Positions 8,829 through 18,082 are shown, counted from the first letter of the stretch. The stretch is DNA of 64,000 bases from Acidisphaera sp. L21 (GCF_009765685.1 NZ_LMUY01000133.1:1-64000), one strand, 5' to 3'. Notes: generated from the letters alone by a model not told the origin. Program-made: numbers and translations.

Positions 8829-9646
8829 GCACGACGACGATCGTCCAGATTACCGATTTGCACATCCGCCCGGAGGGTGTGCCCGCTTACCGCGTCTGCG
8901 AAACCAATGCGCTAGCGGAGCGTGCCCTGCGCGTCGTCGCCCGGCTGAAGCCCGACGCCGTCATCATCACCGGCGATCTGACGGATTGCGGCCTGGCGAC
9001 GGAGTACCAATTGCTGGCGGGTATGCTGCAACGGCACTTGCACATGCCGGTTCACATGATCCCCGGCAATCACGACCGCCGGTCCGAGATGCAGGCTCAC
9101 CTGCCCGGCGTGCCAATGAGCGAAGGCTTTTTCCAATACACCGCCGAGATCGGCCCGGTCCGGATCGTCATGCTGGACACGGTCGTCCCCGGCCATGGCC
9201 ACGGCAGCGTCGACGGCGGCCGCCTGGAATGGTTGGACCGCACCCTGGGGGAGCAGCCGAGCCAGCCCACCATGGTCGCCATGCACCACCCGTCCTTCGT
9301 GTGCGGCATTGCCCATATGGACCGGATCAAGCTGCAGGAGAGCGAGGCCTTCGCCGCCGTCATCGCCCGGCATCCCCAGGTCACACGGATCGTCAGCGGC
9401 CACCATCACCGCCCGATCGTCAGCCAGGTGGCGCACGCCATCGCCTCGATATCCCCCTCCGTCGTGAACGCGGTGGAGTTCGATCTGGACCCGGCCGCGC
9501 CGTCCGCCTTCGTGCTGGAGCCGCCGGCGTTCCAGGTCCACACCTGGACGCAGGCCGGCGGCTTCGTGTCGCACAACGTGTTGGTCGAAAGCTTCCCCGG
9601 CCCCTACCCGTTCACCCTGGACAAGGACTATCCAGGCCACTCCTAA
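8825..9646 (+). CDS. GpdQ-like metallophosphodiesterase
   Basis: Binuclear metal phosphodiesterase of the calcineurin-like fold, 273 residues. It carries the full ligand set of the CpdA/GpdQ group: Asp11-x-His13, Gly-Asp51, Gly-Asn82-His83-Asp84, a His pair near 154-155 in MHHPSF, and GHHHRP at 192-197. Length (GpdQ is 274 residues) and position behind a glycerol-phosphate-type importer favour cleavage of glycerophosphodiesters to glycerol-3-phosphate; a cyclic-nucleotide phosphodiesterase is the alternative. No signal peptide, so it acts in the cytoplasm on imported substrate. Starts within the stop of the binding-protein gene and ends 2 bp from the convergent ggt. Confidence 0.87.
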   Translation: MSTTTIVQITDLHIRPEGVPAYRVCETNALAERALRVVARLKPDAVIITGDLTDCGLATEYQLLAGMLQRHLHMPVHMIPGNHDRRSEMQAHLPGVPMSEGFFQYTAEIGPVRIVMLDTVVPGHGHGSVDGGRLEWLDRTLGEQPSQPTMVAMHHPSFVCGIAHMDRIKLQESEAFAAVIARHPQVTRIVSGHHHRPIVSQVAHAIASISPSVVNAVEFDLDPAAPSAFVLEPPAFQVHTWTQAGGFVSHNVLVESFPGPYPFTLDKDYPGHS

Positions 9647-9648
9647 GT

Positions 9649-11400
9649 CTAATACCCGGCGGCCGACCCAGCCGGCCGCCGGTCGTCGTTGGCGCCATAC
9701 AGCAGGCCGGGGCGCACCCGGCCGGACATGGCCGCATCGTTGGCTGGGGCCGCCAACGAGCCCCCGGCCGTTTGGGAGGGCCCCACCTCGATCAGTTCGG
9801 CCGCGCCCCAGGGCACTTGTTCCGTAATGGTGTACCCCATGCCGCGCAGCAGGGCCTGCGTGTCTGGGGACAACGCATATGGCTCGGCATACAGCACGTC
9901 CGGCAGCCATTGGTGATGGATGCGCGGGGCGTCCACGGCCTCCTGCGGGCTCATGCCCAAATCGACCACGTTGAGGATCGTTTGCAGCGTAATGGTGATG
10001 ATGCGGGAGCCGCCGGGCGAGCCCGTCACCAGCAGCGTGTGGCCATTCTGGGTGACGATGCTGGGCGCCATCGACGACAGTGGGCGCTTGCCCGGCGCGA
10101 TCGCATTCGCCTCCCCCTGCACCAGGCCATACAGATTCGGCACGCCCGCCTTGACGGTGAAATCATCCATTTCGTCGTTCAGCAGGAAACCGGTATCACC
10201 GGCAATCACCACCGCGCCGAACGACCCATTGATCGTGTAGGTGACCGAGACCGCATTGCCATCCTTGTCGACCACGGAATACTGCGTCGTTTCCGGTTTT
10301 TCGTGCGGGGCCGTGCCGGGCTGTAAATCCGCCGAGGGCGTGGCGCGGTCAGTGATGCGCGCGCGGATGTCAGCGGCATAGGCCTTGGACAGCAAGCGAT
10401 CCAGCGGGTTGTGCACGAACGCCGGGTCACCCAGGAAGGTGTTGCGGTCGAGATAGGCGTGGCGCATCGCCTCCGTCATCAGATGCACGGATTGCGCGCT
10501 GTGGAAGCCGAGCGACGTCATGTCGTAGCCTTCCAGAACGTTCAGGATCTCGCACATCGTGACGCCGCCGGACGATGGCGGCGGCGCGGAGACGACCACG
10601 ACGTTGCGATAGCTGCAGCGCAACGGGTCGGTGTCCTCCACGCGGTAGGCGGCGAAATCAGCTTCCGTCAAGATGCCGCCATCCTCGCGCGCCGCCGCCG
10701 CGACTGCCTGCGGAATGTGCCCGTGGTAGAAGGCATCCGCGCCGCCGGCTGAAATCGCGGCCAATGTGTTGGCCAGGTCGGTCTGCACGAGGCGGTCGCC
10801 AGGTTGGAACGGGCTGCCGTCGGAGCGTAGGAAAATCTTTGCGATATTCGGTTGGCGTCGAAAACGGGCGATCTTGCTGTCCAAGATATCGGTATCGCCG
10901 CGGGCCAACACGAAGCCGTCGCGCGCTAACTGGATGGCCGGCGCCATCACCACGGCCCGGGGCAAGGTGCCATAGCGACGCAGTGCCGCCTCCAACCCCG
11001 CGACCGTGCCGGGCACGCCGGCAGAGCGGGTGCCGTATAGCGTGGCCTCGGGGACTGGATTGCCGGCGGGGTCCAGATACATGCCGACCGTGGCCGCGGC
11101 TGGGGCGGTTTCGCGGAAGTTCAAAAACCGGTCGCGCCCGTCGGCCAGATGCAGCGTCATGAACCCGCCGCCGCCAATATTGCCGCAGCACGGGTTCACC
11201 ACTGCCAGCGCGTAGCCAACCGCCACTGCCGCATCCACCGCATTGCCACCCTGGCGTAACATCGCCAACCCGGCCTCCGACGCCGAATGTTGCGCGCTGA
11301 CGACCATGCCGTTGCGCGCCTCCGTTGCATCAGGTGACGCCGCAAGCGCCGGAACGCCGACGATGAGGAGGGCTGCAAGGATCAAGCCTGATGGCGACAT
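9649..11400 (-). CDS. ggt: gamma-glutamyltransferase
   Basis: Periplasmic N-terminal nucleophile hydrolase that transfers or hydrolyses the gamma-glutamyl group of glutathione. The 583-residue precursor starts with a signal peptide (cleavage near ALAAS, residue 21). The autocleavage site is visible: Thr371, first Thr of TTQYSVVDKDGNAVSVTYT, becomes the N-terminal nucleophile of the small subunit. The substrate-binding GSPGGSRI loop follows about 90 residues later, and the large subunit has the typical GGNAVDAAVAVGYAL and NIGGGGFM blocks. Transcribed alone, divergent from the small membrane protein/chemoreceptor pair across a 123-bp AT-richer gap. Use of glutathione as a sulfur or amino-acid source is inferred. 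Confidence 0.95.
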   Translation of the reverse strand: MSPSGLILAALLIVGVPALAASPDATEARNGMVVSAQHSASEAGLAMLRQGGNAVDAAVAVGYALAVVNPCCGNIGGGGFMTLHLADGRDRFLNFRETAPAAATVGMYLDPAGNPVPEATLYGTRSAGVPGTVAGLEAALRRYGTLPRAVVMAPAIQLARDGFVLARGDTDILDSKIARFRRQPNIAKIFLRSDGSPFQPGDRLVQTDLANTLAAISAGGADAFYHGHIPQAVAAAAREDGGILTEADFAAYRVEDTDPLRCSYRNVVVVSAPPPSSGGVTMCEILNVLEGYDMTSLGFHSAQSVHLMTEAMRHAYLDRNTFLGDPAFVHNPLDRLLSKAYAADIRARITDRATPSADLQPGTAPHEKPETTQYSVVDKDGNAVSVTYTINGSFGAVVIAGDTGFLLNDEMDDFTVKAGVPNLYGLVQGEANAIAPGKRPLSSMAPSIVTQNGHTLLVTGSPGGSRIITITLQTILNVVDLGMSPQEAVDAPRIHHQWLPDVLYAEPYALSPDTQALLRGMGYTITEQVPWGAAELIEVGPSQTAGGSLAAPANDAAMSGRVRPGLLYGANDDRRPAGSAAGY

Positions 11401-11523
11401 TGGCGACGCTCCGAGGGTGTCGAACCCTACCCTTCAAGCCCCGCGCCGAGCGAGGCGAGAAAGTCCTAACAAAATTTTTACGGTTCTCGATCAAAAATCG
11501 TCCAGTTTCTGACTAGGTGACCG

Positions 11524-11823
11524 ATGCTGTCCATCCTTCGACGCTTGCCACCCTACGCGCCGGCGCTGATGTTACTGGTCGCGCTCACCATGGCCACGCT
11601 CGCGAGGGCCCGCGTATCCGCGCCCGGCGGTGAAGTGGCACTGGTGTTCCCACCCTGGTGGTCGCAGGCGCAAGTGATGAGCGAGGCCGCGGCCGAGGGC
11701 CAGGTTATCCGGCTGGGGCCTTGGCGCAGCGTGGTCGTCATCAGGCCGACCACGGACGGGCAGCCCGGTGGGGCCTGGCTGCGACTAAACCCGATCATGG
11801 CAGGATGTGGCGATGTTGCTTGA
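11524..11823 (+). CDS. small single-span membrane protein preceding a chemoreceptor
   Basis: 99 residues: one hydrophobic segment (about residues 9-27) and a short C-terminal domain, probably periplasmic, with the blocks [20 protein letters not shown] and a closing LNPIMAGCG. The layout resembles small unnamed proteins I associate with alphaproteobacterial chemoreceptor genes, but I cannot name the family with certainty. The 3' end overlaps the chemoreceptor start by 11 nt, so the two are almost surely translationally coupled and may work together. No enzymatic residues are evident. Confidence 0.65.
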   Translation: MLSILRRLPPYAPALMLLVALTMATLARARVSAPGGEVALVFPPWWSQAQVMSEAAAEGQVIRLGPWRSVVVIRPTTDGQPGGAWLRLNPIMAGCGDVA

Positions 11824-13300
11824 TCCAGGAACGAGCGTGCAGCCCGAGGCAGTAGAGCTTCAAACCATACGCCGCCTCGCCAATCGCGGCCTGCAAACAT
11901 TGTTGTGGCTGCAAGTGCCGCTCTGCGTCTTCGTGGCCTTGTGGAGGGGCGTCGACGCGATTTCCGCCGGCCTATCGACCGCGGGCATGGCAGCCGCGGC
12001 AACGCTCACTTGGGCCGCGTTCGGGTCGGGCGTGGCGACGCGGCTGACGGTTTCTGTTGCGCTGATGGGTTCGATTGCGGTGCTGCTGGCAGAAAGCGGC
12101 GGCGAATCCTGGCAGATCGACATCCACATGTATTTCTTCGCGGGCCTTGCCCTGCTGACCGCGTACTGCGACTGGCGCGCGATCGCATTGGCCACGGTGA
12201 CCGTGGCATTGCATCATTTGCTGCTGAACGAATTCGTGTCGGCCATGGTTTATCCCGGCGGCCCAAACATCCTGCGCGTTCTGCTGCATGCCGTGATCCT
12301 CATTCTTGAGGCGTCGGCGCTGATGTGGGCCACCCACACCGTCGTGCAGTTGCTGGCAAGCCGGGCGCGTCTGTCGGAACAGGTGCATCTGGCCGACCAG
12401 CGCGCCGCAACCGCCGCGTTAGAAACCGAGCGTCAAGCACTGTTGGCCCGGCATGAGGTCGCAACCAACCTCGCCAGCCGCTTTCAGGACACCGTCACGA
12501 AGGTAGTCGGCGAAATGCTGGTCGCGACGGTCGAGATGCAGAAGACTGCATCCAACCTGTCCGGTATCGCCGGCGACGCGTCCGAACAGACGGCGGCAAT
12601 CGCCGCGGCGTCGCAGCAAACCGCCATCAGCGTGATCTCGGTCGCGGAAGCTGCCGGACGGCTGACGGACAGCGTGTCCGGCCTGTCGGTGGAAATGGCC
12701 ACCGCGGCCGTTGCGGCACGGGATGCCAGCGCCGCCGCCGAGCAGACCCGCACCACCGTGGCCGACTTGGCCGACGCCGCCAGCAAGATCGGCGAAGTGG
12801 TGAGCATGATCCATGGCATTGCCGGCAAGACCAACCTGCTGGCCCTGAACGCTGCCATCGAGGCCGCCCGTGCCGGAGAGGCCGGACGGGGGTTCGCCGT
12901 CGTGGCTGGTGAGGTGAAGGCACTGGCCGCGCAGACCGCGCGCGCCACTGCGGATGTGCAGGGCCATGTCGCCACCATCCAGGCCCGCACCGGCCCAGCC
13001 GTCGATGCGATCGGTGCTATCGCCCGCTCGCTGGCAGACCTCGGTTCGGTCACCGACCACGTTGCCGCGTCGATCCAGGAACAGGGCCACGCCACGCGGG
13101 AGATCGCCGCCGGGGTGCAACAGGCGGCCAGCGGCAGCGACGCCATCGCCTCGAATCTGGAGCAACTGGCGCGCAGCACCTCGCAAACCGATCGCGCGGC
13201 GGCAAGCGCGCAAGAGGCAGCGTCCCGCCTGTCCGACCGGTCGGACCGGTTGAACGAGGTGGTCAACCGGTTCGTGACAACGGTGCAGGCGGCGGCGTAG
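11813..13300 (+). CDS. methyl-accepting chemotaxis protein with multi-span membrane sensor
   Basis: 495 residues. Instead of two membrane helices flanking a periplasmic sensor, the first 190 residues contain about six hydrophobic segments with a His/Cys-bearing stretch ([14 protein letters not shown], then [10 protein letters not shown]), suggesting a membrane-embedded sensor. No clear HAMP domain is visible; a charged helical linker (about 185-235) leads to the signalling coiled coil. The hairpin tip that binds CheA/CheW is well conserved around residue 340 ([18 protein letters not shown]). No C-terminal CheR-tethering pentapeptide. ATG 11813 is preferred over GTG 11807 because AGGA sits 7 nt upstream. 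The stop is 6 bp from the convergent phosphotransferase. Confidence 0.9.
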   Translation: MLLDPGTSVQPEAVELQTIRRLANRGLQTLLWLQVPLCVFVALWRGVDAISAGLSTAGMAAAATLTWAAFGSGVATRLTVSVALMGSIAVLLAESGGESWQIDIHMYFFAGLALLTAYCDWRAIALATVTVALHHLLLNEFVSAMVYPGGPNILRVLLHAVILILEASALMWATHTVVQLLASRARLSEQVHLADQRAATAALETERQALLARHEVATNLASRFQDTVTKVVGEMLVATVEMQKTASNLSGIAGDASEQTAAIAAASQQTAISVISVAEAAGRLTDSVSGLSVEMATAAVAARDASAAAEQTRTTVADLADAASKIGEVVSMIHGIAGKTNLLALNAAIEAARAGEAGRGFAVVAGEVKALAAQTARATADVQGHVATIQARTGPAVDAIGAIARSLADLGSVTDHVAASIQEQGHATREIAAGVQQAASGSDAIASNLEQLARSTSQTDRAAASAQEAASRLSDRSDRLNEVVNRFVTTVQAAA

Positions 13301-13306
13301 GTCGGC

Positions 13307-14368
13307 TCAGCCTAATAGGGCAAGACAGTCGAGGTCGTCGACGGCCAGCATGTTGCGCTCCAGGTTTGGCCACCAAACCCGCGCCGGCAGATTGCTGGTG
13401 GCCTGCCAGATCGGCCGCAGCATCTGCAGCAGAACCGACCAGCGATAGTCTTCGTCCAGCATCTGCCGTGTGTAGGTGGCTACGCCTAGCCCGGCGATGA
13501 CGCCATGATAGGCGTCCAGCAGCGGCGCCTCGACCCGGCGGCGGCGATCGGGAAACCACAGCATCGCCATCATGTAGGCGAGGTCGGTCGTGACCGTGCC
13601 GATCGCCCAATCCTCCCAGTCCAGCAGCCGGACCCGATCGTAGTCGCTGTTGCGTGGTAGCAGGCAATTCCACCAATGCGCGTCGCCGTGAATTAGGGTC
13701 AGGTTTTTGCCGGTATCGAGACGCGCGAGCAAACGCTGTGGCGAGTCCAGCAGCCGCGCGACCACATCACGCCGTTCGTCCGGCAGTGCCTCCCCAAACC
13801 GGTCCATGAACTGTTCGAACCGCGCGACGGACCGGTGGAGAAACTGCGCCCACATCATATTGGCCGAACGCCCCGCAAGCTGCACCAGCCGTGGGTCGTC
13901 CCACATCGCCGCATGCAGGCCGCCCCATGCCTCAATCACGCTACGGCACTGCGGCACGCTGGGAGGCAGCGGATGCTCTGTTGCGGTGACATGCGTGTCG
14001 GTTAGATCCTCCAGCACCAGGTGCCATGGACTTGCCGCAGTCGCGCTGGCAGTCGCATAGCAGTGCGGCACGAGCCGCTTGGGCAAGGTCGGCGCGATGT
14101 CGCGGTAGAACGCGATCTCATGCCTGTTCGTGGATGGTCGGCCTTCGACAGCGGGGTGGCCCATTTTGATGATGAGCGACGACGGGGCGGCTTTGGCCCG
14201 GTTGCCCTCATAGGTCAAACCGATACGGATTGTATGTGAGCGTAGCTTCTTGACCGAACTCAGCAGCGTGACATCGGCCAATTCGCTGGACGCCAACACG
14301 CCGGATCGGCGTAGCACCTCCGTCAGATACGCGGCGGTTGCCGGTGTTGGCATGGACAGCGCCATCAT
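13307..14368 (-). CDS. aminoglycoside-phosphotransferase/ecdysteroid-kinase-like protein
   Basis: 353-residue protein kinase-fold small-molecule phosphotransferase. Visible are an ATP-lobe Lys in SSLIIKMGHP, the catalytic loop LIHGDAHWWNCLL, and the metal-binding Asp in LLDWEDWAIG. The pattern (HLVLEDLTDTHV, then a His-Gly-Asp-x-His-x-x-Asn loop) is closest to the ecdysteroid-kinase-like/CHK branch rather than resistance enzymes, and the substrate is unknown. The start is uncertain: ATG 14368 has AGGGGG upstream, but an upstream in-frame ATG at 14450 also has GGAGG 8 nt ahead and would add 27 residues. Divergent from the GAF histidine kinase. Confidence 0.75.
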   Translation of the reverse strand: MMALSMPTPATAAYLTEVLRRSGVLASSELADVTLLSSVKKLRSHTIRIGLTYEGNRAKAAPSSLIIKMGHPAVEGRPSTNRHEIAFYRDIAPTLPKRLVPHCYATASATAASPWHLVLEDLTDTHVTATEHPLPPSVPQCRSVIEAWGGLHAAMWDDPRLVQLAGRSANMMWAQFLHRSVARFEQFMDRFGEALPDERRDVVARLLDSPQRLLARLDTGKNLTLIHGDAHWWNCLLPRNSDYDRVRLLDWEDWAIGTVTTDLAYMMAMLWFPDRRRRVEAPLLDAYHGVIAGLGVATYTRQMLDEDYRWSVLLQMLRPIWQATSNLPARVWWPNLERNMLAVDDLDCLALLG

Positions 14369-14467
14369 GTTTGCCCCCTCTCTCACGGCCCCTTCGCTGC
14401 CCGTAACTGAGGTGACGACCGGGTTCAATCGGGATAGGCTGAGGGACATGATAGCCGCCTCCCCCAG

Positions 14468-15655
14468 ATGACCCATGATTTCCAAGCGGACATCGACGCG
14501 GTGAACAGCATTGATGCCGTGCCGACCATTCTGAACGTTGTCTGTGCCACCACTGGGATGGGGTTCGCCGCCGTGGCTCGGGTGACGGAGGGGCGTTGGA
14601 TCGCCTGCAATGTTCGCGACGATGTTCAATTCGGTCTGGCGCCTGGCGGTGAGTTGAAGCTGGAGACGACGATCTGCCACGAGATCCGGCAACATCGGCA
14701 GCCCGTGATCATCGACAACGTCGCCGAGGACGCGGAGTATAGGAACCACCACACGCCGGCCATCTACGGCCTGCAGAGCTACATATCGATGCCGATCATC
14801 CTGCAGGACGGCACGTTCTTCGGCACGCTCTGCGCCATCGATACCAAGCCTCGCTTGCTGAAGACGCCAACGGTCCTTGGCATGTTCAAGCTGTTTGCCG
14901 AGTTGATCGCGTTCCATCTCGACGCCCATGCGCGGATCGCGCTCAGCGAGTCACGGCTGGCGACCGAGGTCGAGACGTCGAACCTGCGCGAGCAATTCAT
15001 CGCCGTGCTGGGCCATGACCTGCGCAACCCGCTCGCCTCGATCGGGAGCGGCGCCTCGATCCTGCTTCGGGAGCCGCAGACCGAGAAATCAACCCGCGTT
15101 GTCCAGCTGATGCAGAACAGTATCAAGCGAATGGCGGGGTTGATCGACAATGTCATGGATTTCGCGCGGGGTCGGCTGGGCGGCGGCATTACGCTGGCCG
15201 TCGATGCAGATGCCAGCCTGGGGCCGGCCCTGGAGCATGTCGTATCCGAGTTGCGGGCCAGTTGGCCGGATCGGCAGATCGAGGCAGCGTTCGACCTCCA
15301 AACGGCGGTAAGCTGCGATCCTGCCCGCATCGCCCAATTGTTTTCGAACCTGCTCGCCAATGCCCTCGCCCATGGTGTGCCGGAGTTGCCGATCACCGTG
15401 GCGGCCAGCGCCGGCAGCGGCGTATTCCGCCTGTCGGTCGCAAACCGTGGCGCGCCGGTTCCGGCGGAAACGCTGAAGCGTTTGTTTCAGCCATTCTTCC
15501 GGGGCGACGTCCGGCTGAACCAGCAGGGGTTGGGGCTGGGTTTGTTCATCGTATCGGAAATCGCCCGGGCGCATGGCGGCACGATCGACGTCACCTCCAC
15601 GGCCGAGCGAACGCAGTTCACGTTCCAGATGCCATTGCAGGCCAGCGTAGGCTAG
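14468..15655 (+). CDS. GAF-domain sensor histidine kinase
   Basis: 395-residue soluble histidine kinase. A GAF sensor domain covers about residues 10-160 (TICHEIRQHRQPVIIDNVAED and the SYISMPI/GTLCAID pattern), followed by a HisKA dimerisation helix with the phospho-accepting His in VLGHDLRNPLASI. The HATPase domain has the N box NLLANALAHG and G box GLGLGLFIV. No membrane segment, so it senses an intracellular or diffusible cue; the GAF ligand is unknown. No response regulator adjoins it (orphan kinase). The stop lies 10 bp from the convergent glutamine amidotransferase. Confidence 0.88.
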   Translation: MTHDFQADIDAVNSIDAVPTILNVVCATTGMGFAAVARVTEGRWIACNVRDDVQFGLAPGGELKLETTICHEIRQHRQPVIIDNVAEDAEYRNHHTPAIYGLQSYISMPIILQDGTFFGTLCAIDTKPRLLKTPTVLGMFKLFAELIAFHLDAHARIALSESRLATEVETSNLREQFIAVLGHDLRNPLASIGSGASILLREPQTEKSTRVVQLMQNSIKRMAGLIDNVMDFARGRLGGGITLAVDADASLGPALEHVVSELRASWPDRQIEAAFDLQTAVSCDPARIAQLFSNLLANALAHGVPELPITVAASAGSGVFRLSVANRGAPVPAETLKRLFQPFFRGDVRLNQQGLGLGLFIVSEIARAHGGTIDVTSTAERTQFTFQMPLQASVG

Positions 15656-15665
15656 GCCGCATGCC

Positions 15666-16451
15666 CTATGCGGCGAGCGCCAGTTCCGCCAGTGGTTGGA
15701 GCTGAACCGCGCGGGTGCGGTCCGACACCAGCACATGGCCGGCGGGCACGCTGGTCCAGCCGCCCGCCGCATCGTCGATCGGCTCCGACACGACCACCAG
15801 CCCGCGGGCATCCTGCCGCCAATACAGCGTCGCCGGGCGATTGTCCGAGGCCCAGCGAAACGCCCATAGCCGCGCCCCGTCCGTCAGCGCCGCGGTGAAG
15901 CGCAGTGGGGCGGCGATGCCGGCAGCCCCCATCTTCGTGCGGATATCCGCCAAGGTGGCGGCGATGGCGGCGACTGGGTCTGCCGCGAGGCCGCGCGCCA
16001 GAGCGGCAAGGAAAATCGCCTCCGAATCCGTGGTGCCGGTTCGGTCGTCGTAGAAATCGTCGGGGATCATCGCCTCGACCCGGCGGCGCACTTTCGCCCA
16101 CTCGCCCACCTGGCCGTTATGCATGAACATCATCCCGCCCGCGCTGAACGGGTGACAGTTCGCCCGGGTGGTGGCCGTGCCGGTGGAGGCGCGGACATGC
16201 GCGAAGAACAAGCCGGACCGTACCTGCGACGCCAGGGAGCGCAAATTTTCGTCCGACCAGGCGGGCCGGACCTCCCGATACAGCCCCGGTTCGGGCCGCT
16301 CGCCATACCAGCCCATGCCGAACCCATCGCCATTCGTCTCGGTCTTGCCTTCGCTGGCGTGCAGCGACTGATGCACTAACGAGTGGCACGGTGCGCACAC
16401 CAGCGACTCAATCAGGATCGGCTCACCCTGGTAGGCAAGGAAACGGCACAT
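15666..16451 (-). CDS. class II glutamine amidotransferase (YafJ/EgtC-like)
   Basis: 261-residue Ntn-type glutamine amidotransferase domain protein. The chosen ATG puts the catalytic cysteine at position 2 (MCRFLAYQG), which becomes the N-terminal nucleophile after Met removal; an in-frame start 7 codons upstream would bury it and is rejected. Other family blocks are NGDGFGMGWYG, the Arg-bearing FFAHVRASTG, and MFMHNGQV. There is no second synthase domain, so it must supply ammonia to a partner or act as a hydrolase (as YafJ or ergothioneine EgtC do). No ergothioneine genes are nearby, so the substrate stays open. Confidence 0.85.
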   Translation of the reverse strand: MCRFLAYQGEPILIESLVCAPCHSLVHQSLHASEGKTETNGDGFGMGWYGERPEPGLYREVRPAWSDENLRSLASQVRSGLFFAHVRASTGTATTRANCHPFSAGGMMFMHNGQVGEWAKVRRRVEAMIPDDFYDDRTGTTDSEAIFLAALARGLAADPVAAIAATLADIRTKMGAAGIAAPLRFTAALTDGARLWAFRWASDNRPATLYWRQDARGLVVVSEPIDDAAGGWTSVPAGHVLVSDRTRAVQLQPLAELALAA

Positions 16452-16519
16452 GCGGCTGACATCCAAACGCAATGACTGACGCGAGACTGTAGCATTTCAT
16501 CGGGCCGACATCACCTGAT

Positions 16520-16548
16520 TTGACAGGCTGCGCATCCGACGCGATACC
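16520..16548 (+). promoter_or_regulatory. near-consensus sigma70 promoter for fabD
   Basis: TTGACA at 16520-16525 is a perfect -35 hexamer. GATACC at 16543-16548 follows after exactly 17 bp. Transcription would begin near 16556 and give a leader of about 28 nt to the fabD ATG. It is the best promoter match I found in the window. Confidence 0.65.
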
Positions 16549-16583
16549 CCGCCGCCCCAACGATATCCTGGATCGCCAGCGCC

Positions 16584-17528
16584 ATGCCCGTGCACGCATT
16601 CATCTTCCCCGGCCAGGGCAGCCAGTCCGTCGGCATGGGCCGGGACCTGGCCGCCGCCTTCACTGCCGCCCACGAGGTCTTCGACGAGATCGACGACACG
16701 CTGAAGCAGAAGCTGTCCAAGCTGATGTTCGAAGGCCCGGCCGAAGACCTGATCCTGACCGAAAACACGCAACCCGCGCTGATGGCCGTGTCCATGGCCG
16801 TGCTGCGGGTGCTGGAGACCGAGGGCGGCTTGTCGTTGAAGCGCAGTGCGGCGCTGGTCGCCGGGCACTCGCTGGGCGAATACAGCGCCTTAACCGCCGC
16901 TGGCAGCCTGACCCTGTCCGACAGCGCCCGGCTGCTGCGGCTGCGTGGCGAGGCAATGCAGCGCGCCGTCCCCGCCGGCGAAGGCGCCATGGCCGCCCTG
17001 CTGGGCACTGATTTGGAGGCCGCCCGCGCCATCTGCGCCGAAGCGGCCGAGGGTGAGGTTGTGGAGGCCGCAAACGACAATGGCGGTGGCCAGGTGGTGA
17101 TCTCCGGCCACCGCACCGCAGTCGAACGCGCGGTGGAGCTTGCCAAGACGCGCGGGATCAAACGGGCGATGCTGCTCCCCGTGTCCGCGCCGTTCCACTG
17201 CTCGTTGATGGGTCCGGCGGCGGACGTCATGGCCGAGGCACTGGACGGTGCGGCCGTGCAAGGCCCCTTGGTGCCGCTGATCGCCAATGTGTCGGCGTCC
17301 AAGGTGACCGACCCGGCGGAAATCCGCTCCCTTCTGGTCAAGCAGGTGACCGGGACCGTGCGGTGGCGCGAATGCCTGCTGGCGGCGGTCGACCTGGGCG
17401 TCGACAGCTTCATCGAATTGGGCGCCGGCAAAGTGCTGTCCGGCCTGGCCCGCCGGGTGGCACCGGACGCTCGCACGGCATCCGCCGGGTCTCCGGCCGA
17501 GATCGAGGCGCTGCTGAAGACGCTGTAG
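16584..17528 (+). CDS. fabD: malonyl-CoA:ACP transacylase
   Basis: Loads malonyl units onto acyl carrier protein for fatty-acid synthesis; cytoplasmic. The 314-residue protein opens with AFIFPGQGSQSVGMG, has the nucleophile Ser96 in GHSLGEYSALTAAG and the catalytic His205 in SAPFHCSLMGPAA. Length is standard. fabG, acpP and fabF, which often follow fabD, are absent here; a small lipoprotein and the rpsF operon follow instead. A strong promoter sits 36 bp upstream. Confidence 0.96.
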   Translation: MPVHAFIFPGQGSQSVGMGRDLAAAFTAAHEVFDEIDDTLKQKLSKLMFEGPAEDLILTENTQPALMAVSMAVLRVLETEGGLSLKRSAALVAGHSLGEYSALTAAGSLTLSDSARLLRLRGEAMQRAVPAGEGAMAALLGTDLEAARAICAEAAEGEVVEAANDNGGGQVVISGHRTAVERAVELAKTRGIKRAMLLPVSAPFHCSLMGPAADVMAEALDGAAVQGPLVPLIANVSASKVTDPAEIRSLLVKQVTGTVRWRECLLAAVDLGVDSFIELGAGKVLSGLARRVAPDARTASAGSPAEIEALLKTL

Positions 17529-17594
17529 CTGCCGGAACCAGACTGGGGCTGCGGCGCTAGGGTTCGTGACTGAACCTATTTGGTGGACGCCGAG

Positions 17595-17990
17595 ATGATC
17601 CGGATAAGCATCGTTGCCCTGTTTTGCGCCATGGCGCTAAGTGGCTGCGCCGCCTATCAGCGCGATGCGGTGGGCGATCAGGAGAACCTGCTGTCCGCCG
17701 CAGGCTTCACCGTGCTGCCCGCCACTACTCAGGACCGTCAGACGATGCTGGCGGAATTGCCGCCCAATCGCCTGTCGCAGCGGATTGAGGGCGAACACGT
17801 ATCCTACCTCTACCCCGATCTAGTACTGTGCCGCTGCCTCTACGTCGGCAGCCAGGCGGCTTTCGGCCGTTACCAGCAGATTATGGTGCAGCGGCAGATC
17901 GCCGGGGCGCAATTGCAGGCAGCCCGGCTGAATACCGATTTCGCCTGGGATTGGGGTGTTTGGGGCGGATATCGCGGGTTATACTACTAA
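17595..17990 (+). CDS. small lipoprotein of unknown function
   Basis: 131 residues. The N-terminus is a lipoprotein signal peptide ending in the lipobox LSGC with Cys18 as the lipidation site. The mature part has Pro-Ala-rich and Tyr-rich segments, a Cys-Arg-Cys pair in LVLCRCLYVG, a run of Gln-rich helix and a Trp/Gly/Tyr-rich tail ending in Tyr-Tyr. An upstream in-frame TTG would extend it by five residues, but the ATG gives the proper signal length. It lies 66 bp after fabD, where a weak 5-bp hairpin (17561-17576) may lower read-through. Function not recognised. Confidence 0.65.
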   Translation: MIRISIVALFCAMALSGCAAYQRDAVGDQENLLSAAGFTVLPATTQDRQTMLAELPPNRLSQRIEGEHVSYLYPDLVLCRCLYVGSQAAFGRYQQIMVQRQIAGAQLQAARLNTDFAWDWGVWGGYRGLYY

Positions 17991-18082
17991 CTCACTCTGC
18001 TAACCTGTCGGCGCAGCCTTGCATTCCCGGGCTGGCCGTGCTTCACACCGCGCCTCCCTGCTGGGGCGCTTTGGCGGCGCCC

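Noticed and set aside
17561-17577. Small hairpin after fabD as a terminator.
   Set aside because: Only a 5-bp stem with one possible wobble and no T run; too weak to list as a feature.
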